From Antedon mediterranea (lineage: Eukaryota > Echinodermata > Crinoidea > Comatulida > Antedonidae), in the NCBI RefSeq assembly GCF_964355755.1, contig NC_092673.1, positions 31,007,001-31,067,000 of the forward strand: a stretch of 60,000 nt of DNA. Reading direction: 5' to 3'. Below the pieces are notes generated by a model. The model was not told the origin of the DNA and ran no database searches. It saw nothing but the letters and a program-made list of their open reading frames with translations. Positions 50,613 through 60,000 of the stretch are shown here, one piece after another. How positions within the stretch are numbered: position 1 is the stretch's first letter; every line of letters begins with the position of its first letter. A program made the translations under genes and the position numbers.

Positions 50613-53600
50613 ATGTCTGCTTCCTTTAAAGCTAGGTACACAAATTTGTTTTATTGAAATACACTTCTTTTAACGTAAATACTTAGTCAGAATTAAATGC
50701 ACAAGTTTTTAGAGAACATGCATTTTCATTTTAGTATGTTTTATTATAGTGGCCTAGGCTAGGTCTAGGCTAGTGTAATTTTAGATGCTCTCCTAGGCCA
50801 GGTCCCGCTGGCCGCCAGCAGTCAGTAGGCTGCAGAGCATGCAGAGTGCATGGCGTTGGGAGCTAAATAAGTCCAGGAGACTCCCGGAAAGGGACTTCCT
50901 ACCAAAAGTTTGGCCTAGAGGAAAAACAGAATAAATATTCATCACCAAATTGATTTATCATAATGTTTTAAATATTAAGAATTGATTATTAACTTTTTAT
51001 ATATATTTTTTTATTTCAGGCTAGCTAAATTTGAGGAACTTTTGGAGCAAGAAAAAATCAATTTTGATGACTTTCAAAAAGCATGTTTTAATGGTATTTA
51101 TTATATTTTAATAACAAAAATATTTATTCTGGCATGACATGCTGCATTTAAATAAGTATACCCTCTTCTCTCTATAGCCTACCACTACTACTATACAAGG
51201 GGCTCTAGAGGTATAGTAGAGACTGACTCTAGACAGTAGAGAGTACTTTACTATGATAAGTACTAGGCCTATGTGTTTATTTCCAGTTGGGAGTCAATTT
51301 ATTCCGGTAAATTTGTCTTCATTTATTATTGCATTTACAGGTATTCCAGACAAGCCTGGGATAAGATCAATATGTTGGAAGGTATTTATTTTGATAATTA
51401 TAATAGATGGTATATGTATAAATTGTATGTCATCCTGTTTGATATTCTTACAGATAAAATTGTTATGGGTTTAACGTCTCACAATTCACTTATCAATTGT
51501 ATGACCCACTACTAGAAGACCCCCGGGAGATGTGCATCATTTGTCCGACGTGTGTCATAACTTATGAATACCATGACATACTTCTACTTCAATAAAGTGA
51601 CTTACCTTGTGACCATGACGCACCCATTTTGATGCATTATGACCATGTTGTTCATGATGGTGGGTGGTAAAGTGACGGACATTGACACCATTGTTGACAT
51701 TCCATCTAGGTTTTTCACGCACCCCTGCATCTATAATTATTTGTAAATGACGCACCCCTCTTGTGGGGGTTGTATAGTGGGTCATACAAGTGCATAAAAA
51801 TTTCTTGTACTTTATTACTACTCATATTCTACTACTTTAATTTGGATTTTGTTATTATTTTTATTTTCAAGATATTGTTGAATTATTTGCCACCAAAGAA
51901 AACACTTTGGAAAGAGCTGCTAAGTGAACGAAGGTACAGTTCTCAAATAATGCAATGTTTACTGACATTATGTATTGTCTTTGATGAGACCATGGGTGGA
52001 TTGCTATAAAACAGTCTTAACTGATGGTCTTAACTCCCCGATTAAAGCCGGCTTTATCAGATAGACGGTCTTACTAAAGCCACCCCTGTTAGACCATTGC
52101 TATAAAACAGTCTTAAATAAGACCGCGTAAAGTAACAAATTGAGGGCGTACTTTGCGCGTAGAATACCAAATAAGGTAATGTTCGTCACGCTTGTTAAAT
52201 TCACAATCATAACACAGTACATTTATACGCGAGAAAATCTATTCTAGGCCTATATAATAAGAATAAAATCACCGTTATTATTTGATTTAACACTTAAAAC
52301 TTGTTCAATTGGTTATCTTTGCCGATAAATAATACGTAAAAGCAACAAAAAGAGAGGTTTAAGACTGTTTTAAGACTCCTTCGAGTAGGCTTTAATTTTA
52401 AAGACCGTTTACAGGTTAGACCGCGGCATAGCAATGGTCTATAATATAAGACTACTTGCTACGTCACGAATTATAGCCGGGTAAGCGCTAAGACCGGTTA
52501 TAGACCGCTTATAGCAATCCGCCCCATATTCCTCTTATCTTCTATTGGCTCTTAAGCTCTGTCTAAATTAGTTTTACAAAAAAACGGGTGATGTGCCCAA
52601 ATTTTGTATTGATATCAATATCATGCCAAAATATGGTAGTGATATGACATCATGTCCATATATGGGCACAACACATTTGTCACATAAAGTTTGATGGTGT
52701 AAACAGAGCTTTATAAGATTGGTTTCATTGACAGTTAATTTTAAAATATATTTTTACTATTTTTCAGGGAAGCATACAAGCAATTTCTAAAAGAGATGAT
52801 TATTAAACCGGGATGTGCGGGAGAAAGTAATGCATCTTCTGATCATGTAAGTATAACATGTTTAAATCTAATATTTACCTCAACTCCAGAATAAAAGTAA
52901 GATAAAAAGATCTTGTAGACAAAGCAATTAAAATACTTACAAATATATTGTCTTAATGATAACTTCAGTTGTTGTCTACTGCCCTCTATCATTATGTACT
53001 TTTTGTCAGTTTGTGTAGAACCATTAAGGGGACACCTTTGAGACCCCAAGGGTCCCCTTATGGGTGTCCGCCTCTGTCCTTGTTCGTTTCACTTGAAAGG
53101 GTTCCTACAATAGTGTTGTCCTGTGTATATAGTGTACCCCCATGAATATAGTGTACCCCCATGAATATAGTGTATCCCCATGAATATAGTGTACCCCCAT
53201 GAATATAGTGTACCCCCATGAATATAGTGTACCCCCATGAATATAGTGTACCCCCATGAATATAGTGTATCCCCATGAATATAGTGTACCCCCATGAATA
53301 TAGTGTACCCCCATGAATATAGTGTACCCCCATGAATATAGTGTACCCCCATGAATATAGTGTACCCCCATGAATATAGTGTACCCCCATGAATATAGTG
53401 TACCCCCATGAATATAGTGTACCCCCATGAATATAGTGTACCCCCATGAATATAGTGTACCCCCATGAATATAGTGTACACCCATGAATATAGTGTACAC
53501 CCATGAATATAGTGTACACCCATGAATATAGTGTACACCCATGAATATAGTGTACCCCCATGAATATAGTGTACCCCCATGAATATAGTGTACCCCCATG

Positions 53601-56600
53601 AATATAGTGTACCCCCATGAATATAGTGTACCCCCATGAATATAGTGTACCCCCATGAATATAGTGTACCCCCATGAATATAGTGTACCCCCATGAATAT
53701 AGTGTATATATGTATAATGGTGTCCCTTGAATAAGGGTTTTCCCTGAATTGGATTCCAAGAAAAAGTGAGTTCTACTGTATTAAACTTATTTAGTATTGT
53801 TTATTTACCTCCCTCTAATCTTGTTCAATACTGACTCCTGTATTTAATTTCTTTTTTAGCCTTTAAATCCAAATCCACAAAGTGAGTGGTCTCAGTACTT
53901 TAAAGACAATGAAGTATTATTACAAATAGACAAAGATACTAGGTAAGTTATAATAATATATTTATTTCCTCCAAAATATACAAAATAGGGAAGACAAAAT
54001 TTTACAGACGCCCTGTTTTTTTGTTTTAATAGTGTCGGGTGGGTGGTGTGGACACCATAAAAGGTTCTATGGAAAAACTGTTTACTGAAATACTAGAAAG
54101 ATTTTTTGTTATAAACAATGAAAACATAGAGCACTTCTGTCTTTTTTTATACTAAACAGACGGTTATTACCAGACTTAGGGTTCTTCCAACGAGCAACAA
54201 AATTCCCTTTCAAAGACGTTGTTGATTCATCGTCGGATATTACCCTGCGAAAGAGAGTGGAGCAGTCCATTATCAAAGCAGAGGATGTAGCTAAAAATAG
54301 ATTAGGAATTACAAATGTAAGTATTATATTGTTTATAATGTTACCAATTTTTGTGAAATTAAATGTAAAAGTCTCATTTCAAAGCTATAAATGTAGAAAA
54401 ACGTACTCATATATCTTATGTATGTTTTAGTAATTTGCTCTTGAATAAAGTAAGTCAACAAGAAAAATACTGACACACAAAACCAAACAATCATGCCTCA
54501 TTTTGTTTCTTCCGATCTGGTCTACAATTATTTTCTAAAAACCTATCTTCCTCCAACTTTTTTTTAAAGGAAGTTCAACTATATTGTGTACATGACTTTA
54601 CCTTAAAACTAGTTTGTATTGTTTTATTAAGCTTGGTTCCCACTAGAACGTAACGCAAGGACGTAAACGCAACGCAAGCGTGTTGACCAATCACAAGCAA
54701 AGTTATAGACAGTTAACAATCACAAGTGAATACGCCATCGCTTGTGATTGGTCAATTCACTTGCGTTGCGTTACGTCCTTGCGTTGCGTCGCTAGTGGGA
54801 ACCACGCTTTAAGTTGATCAAAACTGTGGATAATTTATTACTATAGAATATTGGCTAGTCCAGAGTTTTAAAAAACACCTCTGAATATAAATATTTAGCA
54901 AAATGTTTAAATACATTCCAACAGTTATTCAATTTATTGCAATAACTAAGATTATTCATTTTGTTAGGTTAAAGCAAAAACTAAGTTACCAACATATGAG
55001 TTTGGATATAATCCATTGGAAGATGGCCAAGAGGCCCATTGGGAAGTTGTCGAGAGAATTCTGTTTATCTATGCAAAACTGAACCCAGGACAAGGATACG
55101 TACAAGGGATGAATGAGATAATTGGACCTATCTACTACATCTTTGCCACAGATCCTGATGTGCAATGGGAAGGTAGGTGTGGTTATTGTCTATAAATAGA
55201 ATATTTACACCAATTTTGTACTGATTAATTGTTTGAGTCCGTACGGAATTTACAATTTACACTATGGTAATGTGTGGTGTAAATTTTGAGATAAACCAGC
55301 TGTTTAAAAAAAAACCACCTCCTGAGGTGGATTGTTCAATTAGACCTTAAACTGCAAGCTGATTAACCACAAGATATAGAGCAATTTGACCATACTAGTG
55401 TAAAAAGATGCATGAAATTTGAATTTTTTTTAATGTGTAAATATTTTGTTCATCTGGTTAGTCCTAAGAGTAATTTGGTTTCACATTTAATTGAGTTTAA
55501 AGTCCGAACACAGCCTCTGTCAATATATTTAGGTTCAATATGTTTTTGAGACAAAATAAAGTACAAACAAACTGTATTTTTTTTTTTTATAATTAATAAT
55601 AATTTTTTTTAAACAAATGTTGTCCCATTTATAGCGTTTGGCCATATTGTTAAAATATATTTTTCTTCTTCATTTCACAGGAAAGTGTCTCATAAATAGG
55701 GGTTTTGGCCATAGTGTTAAAACATGTATAAATTCTCCTTCTTCTTCTGTGTCTATTCGATAGGATTCGATATTAGATATTTTTCATCGAAGGGGTTCTA
55801 TTGTTGCCCATTTTTTGTTGTTGAATCAGTATATTGTTTTATATTGCTTTTTAGAACATGCTGAAGCAGATACGTTTTTCTGTTTCACAAATTTGATGTC
55901 GGAGATCCGCGACACATTTATCAAAACTTTAGATCATACGTCAGTCGGCATCAATGCAAAGATGAAGTTCGTTATGACGCAGTTAAAGAAGTTTGATCTT
56001 GCACTATGGTTACGACTCAATGGCCAGAATCTTCAGGCCGAGTTCTTTCTTTTCAGGTGGCTGACGTTATTGCTTTCCCAAGAGTTCCCACTGCCAGGTA
56101 TTTCATATTTTGATGTGCATATTGTTGTTTATTATTAGATTAGCTATTGCCAGACTTTCTGGCTATTTGTTGCAAGCACTGTAGATTGTATATTGTGTAT
56201 GACTAGGATTTAAAACACCCCCTTATTGAAGTCTTAGAAGTAGGACTGTTGCTATATGAATCATATGAATCTTTGTCTACCCTATCAAAATGTGATCTGC
56301 CCATGCTAGTGATATGACATCATCATGTCCATATATGGGCATATCACATTTTTTGTCACATAAAGTTGATTTTGTAGGCAGAGTTTAAGTTTAATTTATT
56401 TTTCCCTCTCAAGCCTGTAAGACCATTTAATTTACTAGTTTAACTAGGACTTCTGACTGGCCTTAAATCTCTCATATCTTCTAGGATTTATCCAATTCAA
56501 AAATAATTAATTAATATCAATTTTTTTTATTTATATAATACTTAACCTATTCCAATATTCTATTAATTTTGTTTTTTTTTTTTTTCATTTTAGATTTAAT

Positions 56601-57212
56601 TCGAATTTGGGACTCGCTATTTGCTGACAATTCACGTTTTGATTTTTTAGAAAGTGTTTGTTGTGCAATGATAATGTAAGTTTACAAACTTTAAATGTTT
56701 TGTTATTTTTTGTAAATTTTGTAAAGCTTCTCTCTACACTATCAAACTGTGTGACAAAAAAATGTGATGATCATTTCAACCATATTTTGGTATATCACTA
56801 CCATATTTTGGGTGCATCACATTTTTTGTCAAACTAGTTTGATAGTGTAGACAGAGCTTAACGCAGTGTTCTCTTCAATATGGTCGTCATCAAACCAACA
56901 AAATAAAATTCACAAATATAGTTATTTTAAATTTTTTTTAGAATTATTAAAGATGAATTATTAGAAGGTGACTTTTCAGCAAATATGAAACTCTTACAGG
57001 TCAGTGTTCAATATTATTTTAATCAAATATCTTGTATTTCAAACACTTTTTTTTTACCGATTCTTTAAAAAAAAAATATTTTAAAGTTTTCTGCCATCAT
57101 ATTTTGAAATTTCACTATTAATAAGTTGCTTTCTTTACAGCACTATCCTAGCATTGATGTGAATATTGTCCTCTCAAAAGCATTCTCTCTTCGTGAATCT
57201 CAGCAAAAGTAG
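50613..57212 (+). CDS. TBC1D13: TBC1D13-like Rab GTPase-activating protein, 12 exons, 392 codons
   Basis: A TBC-domain GAP; the vertebrate protein acts on Rab35 in membrane traffic. Exons: 50613-50635, 51020-51093, 51341-51381, 51872-51933, 52768-52846, 53860-53942, 54160-54316, 54968-55172, 55855-56097, 56594-56675, 56942-56999 and 57141-57212 (stop TAG). Total 1,179 nt, 392 residues, close to the 400 of human, all in phase. Motifs: GIPDKPGIRSICWK at the domain start, NPNPQSEWSQYFKDNEVLLQ, AHWEVVERILFIYAKLNPGQ, then GYVQGMNE (glutamine finger), EADTFFCFTNLMSEIRDTFI, RWLTLLLSQEFPLP and IRIWDSLFADNSRFDFL. The start MSASFKARLAKF fits the usual N terminus; an in-frame ATG 75 bp upstream (50538) would add 25 residues. 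Exon 1 codes only 23 nt. Confidence 0.94.
51497..51789. mobile_element. MITE with TTGTATGACCCACTA ends (family M6)
   Basis: The left end TTGTATGACCCACTA and the right end TAGTGGGTCATACAA are exact complements about 293 bp apart. Inside, GACGCACCC recurs twice. TBC1D13 intron 3. No coding capacity. Confidence 0.7.
51994..52524. mobile_element. 531-bp non-autonomous DNA element with subterminal repeats (family M7)
   Basis: Ends GGGTGGATTGCTATAA and TTATAGCAATCCGCCC are complementary with one mismatch. Subterminal repeats are scattered inside: ATTGCTATAAAACAGTCTTA occurs near the left end and again about 90 bp in, with several TTAAGAC/AGACCG words near both ends. The design resembles hAT or related MITEs; class uncertain. 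TBC1D13 intron 4. Confidence 0.65.
52553..52713 (+). mobile_element. MITE family M1, copy 17 (orientation A)
   Basis: In TBC1D13 intron 4, 29 bp after M7. The left repeat has a gap (AAGCTCTGTCTAAATTAGTT); the right reads TTTGATGGTGTAAACAGAGC. Confidence 0.78.
53024..53781. repeat. family P (pogo-like) element carrying a minisatellite
   Basis: Left part AACCATTAAGGGGACACC to GTTCCTACAATAGTGTTG; right part GGTGTCCCTTGAATAAGG to GTGAGTTCTACTGTA. The 19-bp minisatellite fills the middle. TBC1D13 intron 5. Confidence 0.5.
53127..53708. repeat. 19-bp minisatellite, ~30 units
   Basis: Unit CCCCCATGAATATAGTGTA. About 30 copies; variants have TATCCCC (three units) or TACACCC (four adjacent units near 53477-53540). 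The clustering of one variant shows local copying within the array. Confidence 0.95.
54628..54812. mobile_element. MITE family M2, copy 2
   Basis: Left AAGCTTGGTTCCCACTAGAA, right CGCTAGTGGGAACCACGCTT, with ACGCAACGCAAGCGTG and its complement within. It is about 90% like copy 1 at 14275 by eye. TBC1D13 intron 7. Confidence 0.83.
55618..55735. repeat. family P (pogo-like) fragment
   Basis: GTCCCATTTATAGCGTTTGG, then CAGGAAAGTGTCTCATAAAT and ATAGTGTTAAAACATGTATA, as in other family P copies. TBC1D13 intron 8. Confidence 0.4.
56269..56388 (+). mobile_element. MITE family M1, copy 18 (orientation A, short)
   Basis: ATCTTTGTCTACCCTATCAA at the left and TTGATTTTGTAGGCAGAGTT at the right; inner region shortened. 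TBC1D13 intron 9. Confidence 0.75.
56722..56861 (-). mobile_element. MITE family M1, copy 19 (orientation B)
   Basis: AAGCTTCTCTCTACACTATC at the left, GTCAAACTAGTTTGATAGTG then TAGACAGAGC at the right. TBC1D13 intron 10, ending 80 bp before exon 11. Confidence 0.83.
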
Positions 57213-57287
57213 AAAACAAAACGGGTATCCTTAACTACTGTACTGTTAATGTTCTTCCACCTTCAACAAATAATAGTTATGTTGATA

Positions 57288-57523
57288 ATATAGATATATT
57301 GTCCCCCTGAAAACATATTTTTAAATATATGACATTTTAATGTTGCATAATGGTTATTCACTTTGACCAAGTATTGAATCAAAGAAAAAAAAATAGTTAA
57401 CTGAAAAATTGTGATTTAAAGCAAAAAATAGTCAATTTTTTTTTAAGTGAATATCTTTTTTAAAACAGCAAAATTTTATTAAAATTCATTTTTCATGGTT
57501 TTGGGGGACAATACATCTTTAAT
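57288..57523. mobile_element. MITE family M4, copy 2 (TBC1D13 3' region)
   Basis: Left TAGATATATTGTCCCCCTGA, right TTTTGGGGGACAATACATCT. It starts 76 bp after the TBC1D13 stop, so it very likely lies in the 3' UTR. The best match is the element after UBR4 (42508-42860). Confidence 0.8.
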
Positions 57524-57729
57524 AATGATAATGTCCAGTTATGTCAATAATTAGTTATGTTTTGTATTAAGTGTGCTTGCTGTTTTAACCCTGATATGTA
57601 GTTGGACATTTGTATGCGTTTTGAGTTTCTATATATTTGTTGCATTATCCTACTATCGGGCTTTGAACAACTTGAAAAATATAAAGACCTATTATATTTG
57701 TTGGTCAAAAAATTCAAATGTATTACCTG

Positions 57730-57880
57730 CCATTATTATTACCATATTTTATTATTATTATTATTACCAAATATTATTATTATTATTACCATATTTTATT
57801 ATTATTATTACCAAATATTATTATTATTATTACCATATATTATTATTATTAATATTATTATTGTTGTTGTTATTATTATT
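57730..57880. repeat. (TTA)n microsatellite, interrupted
   Basis: ATTATTATT runs broken by ACCATATT and ACCAAAT units in a regular alternation. Tyr/Ile/Leu-rich frames here are artefacts. Confidence 0.9.
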
Positions 57881-57990
57881 AATACAAGTCTTTCAGTATA
57901 TACTACGTTACTAAACATTACCTTAAAATGTTATTAAAATACTATAAAGTAGAACGCCTTTTAAGAGGACACCGTCAAGGCCTAACAAAC

Positions 57991-58420
57991 TGTCCCTTTA
58001 ATAGGGGTGTCCCTTGAAAGTGGGGTTGACTGTAGTGTTAACAAATATATTTTGCCTCATTCAGTTCACAAGAAAGTGTCCCTTTAATAGGGGTGTCCCT
58101 TGAAAGTGGGGTTGACTGTAGTGTTAACAAATATATTTTGCCTCATTCAGTTCACAAGAAAGTGTCCCTTTAATAGGGGTGTCCCTTGAAAGTGGGGTTG
58201 ACTGTATTGTTAACAAATATATTTTGCCTCATTCAGTTCACAAGAAAGTGTCCCTTTAATAGGGGTGTCCCTTGAAAGTGGGGTTGACTGTAGTGTTAAC
58301 AAATATATTTTGCCTCATTCAGTTCACAAGAAAGTGTCCCTTTAATAGGGGTGTCCCTTGAAAGTGGGGTTGACTGTAGTGTTAACAAATATATTTTGCT
58401 TCATTCAGTTAACAAGAAAG
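57991..58420 (+). repeat. 86-bp tandem array, five units, derived from family P
   Basis: Units begin at 57991, 58077, 58163, 58249 and 58335 with TGTCCCTTTAATAGGGGTGT; a sixth, degenerate start is at 58421. Units are nearly identical (a T for G in one, CTTC for CCTC in another). Each has GTGGGGTTGACTGTA, the family P end, so the array arose by tandem copying of part of that element. Confidence 0.93.
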
Positions 58421-59306
58421 TGTCTCTTTTATAGGGGCGACTCCTGAACTTTTTTTTTTTTTCTTAAATTTGTTTTTTTCAATTATGAGAAATTTCCAAA
58501 AAAACAAAATCATGTTATTGGGTTTTTTTTTAATCAACTTATGAAATTTATGGCGTTTTGCATAAAAAAATTAATAGCATGATATTGTACTATACTCATT
58601 AATACTTGATAAAAAAAACGTCTATTTTAATAGTACTGTGTAAATAAAATATATATGATTTTTTAAGTGACTTCCTATATTATAAATGTTTACAAATATA
58701 AAGTTAATATTTTAACAATATCTACCTTCGTTTGAATATGCCATATAGAAAATGTGCATTTCCAACTATTAGAACATTGTATTATTCTTATTTTTAGTAT
58801 TACGACTACATTTTTGTGCCAACTTATTTTTAGCCAATCAACTCATTTCGGCATAAAATTTAATTCAGGCAGAGTTAAAAAAGAACGTTACAATTTTCGC
58901 GACGTTAGATAAAAGTATTAAAGTTCCCTTGCCTCATATTATGGATATTGTTATTAAGCGGGTTACCCAATGGATATTTGTATTTTGGGGTATTGGATTT
59001 AAAGTCGTTGATTGACGGAGAAATACAATTCAAATCAGGTCATATGCTTTCTCCGAGGAGTTGTTCTAATCTGATGTAAAGCATGTCTGTAATGGCATGA
59101 GGTATTGATTCATAATATAGAATGCACACCTCACGCCCCTCCCATCGTGGGGCGTGGTCAGCAGTACACGCCCCCTTTTTAAAACCATTTGATTCGATGC
59201 TTTTTTCGACGCAGTTTTAAATGACTCTTCTTGTAATAACTCAGGTATATTCCATTTAAGAAAGAATCTTGGGAGAAAAAGACTAATACATAATATATAA
59301 TACTGA

Positions 59307-59465
59307 TTGCACTGATGAAGGGCTAGTGTTGCCCGAAAGCTCTACTAACTTTTCTGGCTGTTTTACTTCGTCGTTTTGATTTAGCTTTTCGCTTTTTTTT
59401 TGTGTCTCTATTGAGATCCCAGTTACTGATACCCACAGCATTGTCATTTGCCTTTGGATTTATAA
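59307..59465 (+). mobile_element. hammerhead-bearing repeat (family H), copy 2
   Basis: Begins TTGCACTGATGAAGGGCTAG and ends CATTTGCCTTTGGATTTATA. Co-linear with 46611-46803 over about 160 bp with a few changes. Confidence 0.7.
59310..59352 (+). ncRNA. hammerhead ribozyme-like core (family H copy 2)
   Basis: CTGATGA at 59312-59318, stem II GGGC/GCCC, GAAA at 59335-59338, stem III AGC-TCT-ACT (one pair changed from copy 1). Stem I not evident. Confidence 0.45.
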
Positions 59466-60000
59466 TACAATATTGTTTGTTTTTTTAAACGTGCTATGAA
59501 TTAAATTTAATAATGTGTATTCAATTTTACCCCGACATAGTTAAAAACAAAAGTAGAGAATATCTATAGACGTAAAACTTAATTATACGTCCCTGGAATG
59601 CGTGTGTAAATTGTTAATAACATGTATAGTTAAAGTTAACAATGTTATATGTGGACGTGCACAAAGCGCCTCCAATGTTTTACTTTTTCCGGACATGTTT
59701 TAAATGATGATGATTACAGATATCTTATTTTTATACCGTAAAATGTATTAAAACATAATGAATTCACAGTTGATATTTGAAAATGAATTAAAAGAAAGGA
59801 AGAAAATGTTACGAATAAATATAGTTTTATTACGTTCTTGTTGCGAGATGATAGGCGATTGTTAAGAGTGGTCCGAATTATTTTTTGTTTGAAACGTTTA
59901 TGATAACATGTTTTATAAGGACAAACAAACGAAATATGTTATTGTTAAAATAAAAGTGCAAATTAAAAATGTGGGATTTGAAGAGCAACAAATCAGTAGA

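Larger units (their letters stand above)
57213..60000. other. TBC1D13 3' region and gene-free tail of the window
   Basis: No coding frame that I can support. Contents in order: M4 element (57288-57523), TTA microsatellites, 86-bp tandem array, a low-complexity AT-rich stretch, AATAAA at 58643, and family H repeat (59307-59465). 59466-60000 is AT-rich with nothing recognised. Confidence 0.6.

Noticed and set aside
53127-53708. CRISPR-like array
   Set aside because: Units are contiguous 19-mers with no spacers, in an animal intron.
53058-53759. Three overlapping minus-strand proteins of 183-233 residues
   Set aside because: They are the three reading phases of a 19-bp minisatellite in a TBC1D13 intron; no start context, domain or non-repeat sequence supports coding.
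57573-57937. Tyr/Leu/Ile-rich open frames after TBC1D13
   Set aside because: They are readings of the TTA microsatellite.
57991-58420. CRISPR-like or satellite-centromere array
   Set aside because: Five 86-bp units without unique spacers, derived from a dispersed repeat; too short to claim a centromeric satellite.

Overview
This is a eukaryotic, intron-rich, AT-rich genomic window, almost certainly from an animal. Protein similarity to vertebrates is high, introns are mostly a few hundred bases, and there are many short DNA-transposon remnants, a Penelope-like element and a 5S-derived SINE. I infer a marine invertebrate deuterostome, possibly an echinoderm; the species cannot be fixed from the sequence alone.

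Region 1 (start to about 42.3 kb, + strand) is most of one giant gene, UBR4 (p600, the N-recognin E3 ubiquitin ligase). I traced 91 coding exons by eye. All junctions are in phase and give about 4,603 codons before the stop at 42296-42298. The human protein is about 5,180 residues, so roughly the first 570-580 residues lie left of the window. In order the exons encode alpha-helical (armadillo-like) scaffold, the UBR-box zinc finger, a beta-propeller-like part, an acidic/Ser-rich linker with a UIM-like motif, further helical scaffold, a second Cys-rich cluster, and the C-terminal hemiRING/UZI E3 module.

Region 2 (43.9-49.8 kb, - strand) is a five-exon SLC16-type monocarboxylate transporter (693 codons). 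Its 3 kb first intron holds a Penelope-like retroelement with 147-bp identical terminal direct repeats carrying hammerhead-ribozyme cores, several long AT runs, and a perfect ~150-bp-arm inverted repeat enclosing a tRNA-Thr-like sequence. Region 3 (50.6-57.2 kb, + strand) is a complete 12-exon TBC1D13-type Rab GAP (392 codons). The transporter and TBC1D13 are head to head with ~770 bp between start codons, which suggests a shared divergent promoter. UBR4 and the transporter are tail to tail.

Region 4 (57.2-60 kb) has no gene. It holds a MITE, TTA microsatellites, an 86-bp tandem array and a second copy of a hammerhead-bearing repeat.

The most striking non-genic content is a swarm of at least 19 copies of one ~120-210 bp TIR element (family M1) in the introns of UBR4 and the 3' half of the window, alongside at least six other short inverted-repeat families and three tRNA-like SINE families. 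All coordinates come from reading the sequence by eye; splice sites are inferred from GT/GC-AG signals, phase and homology, without transcript data.
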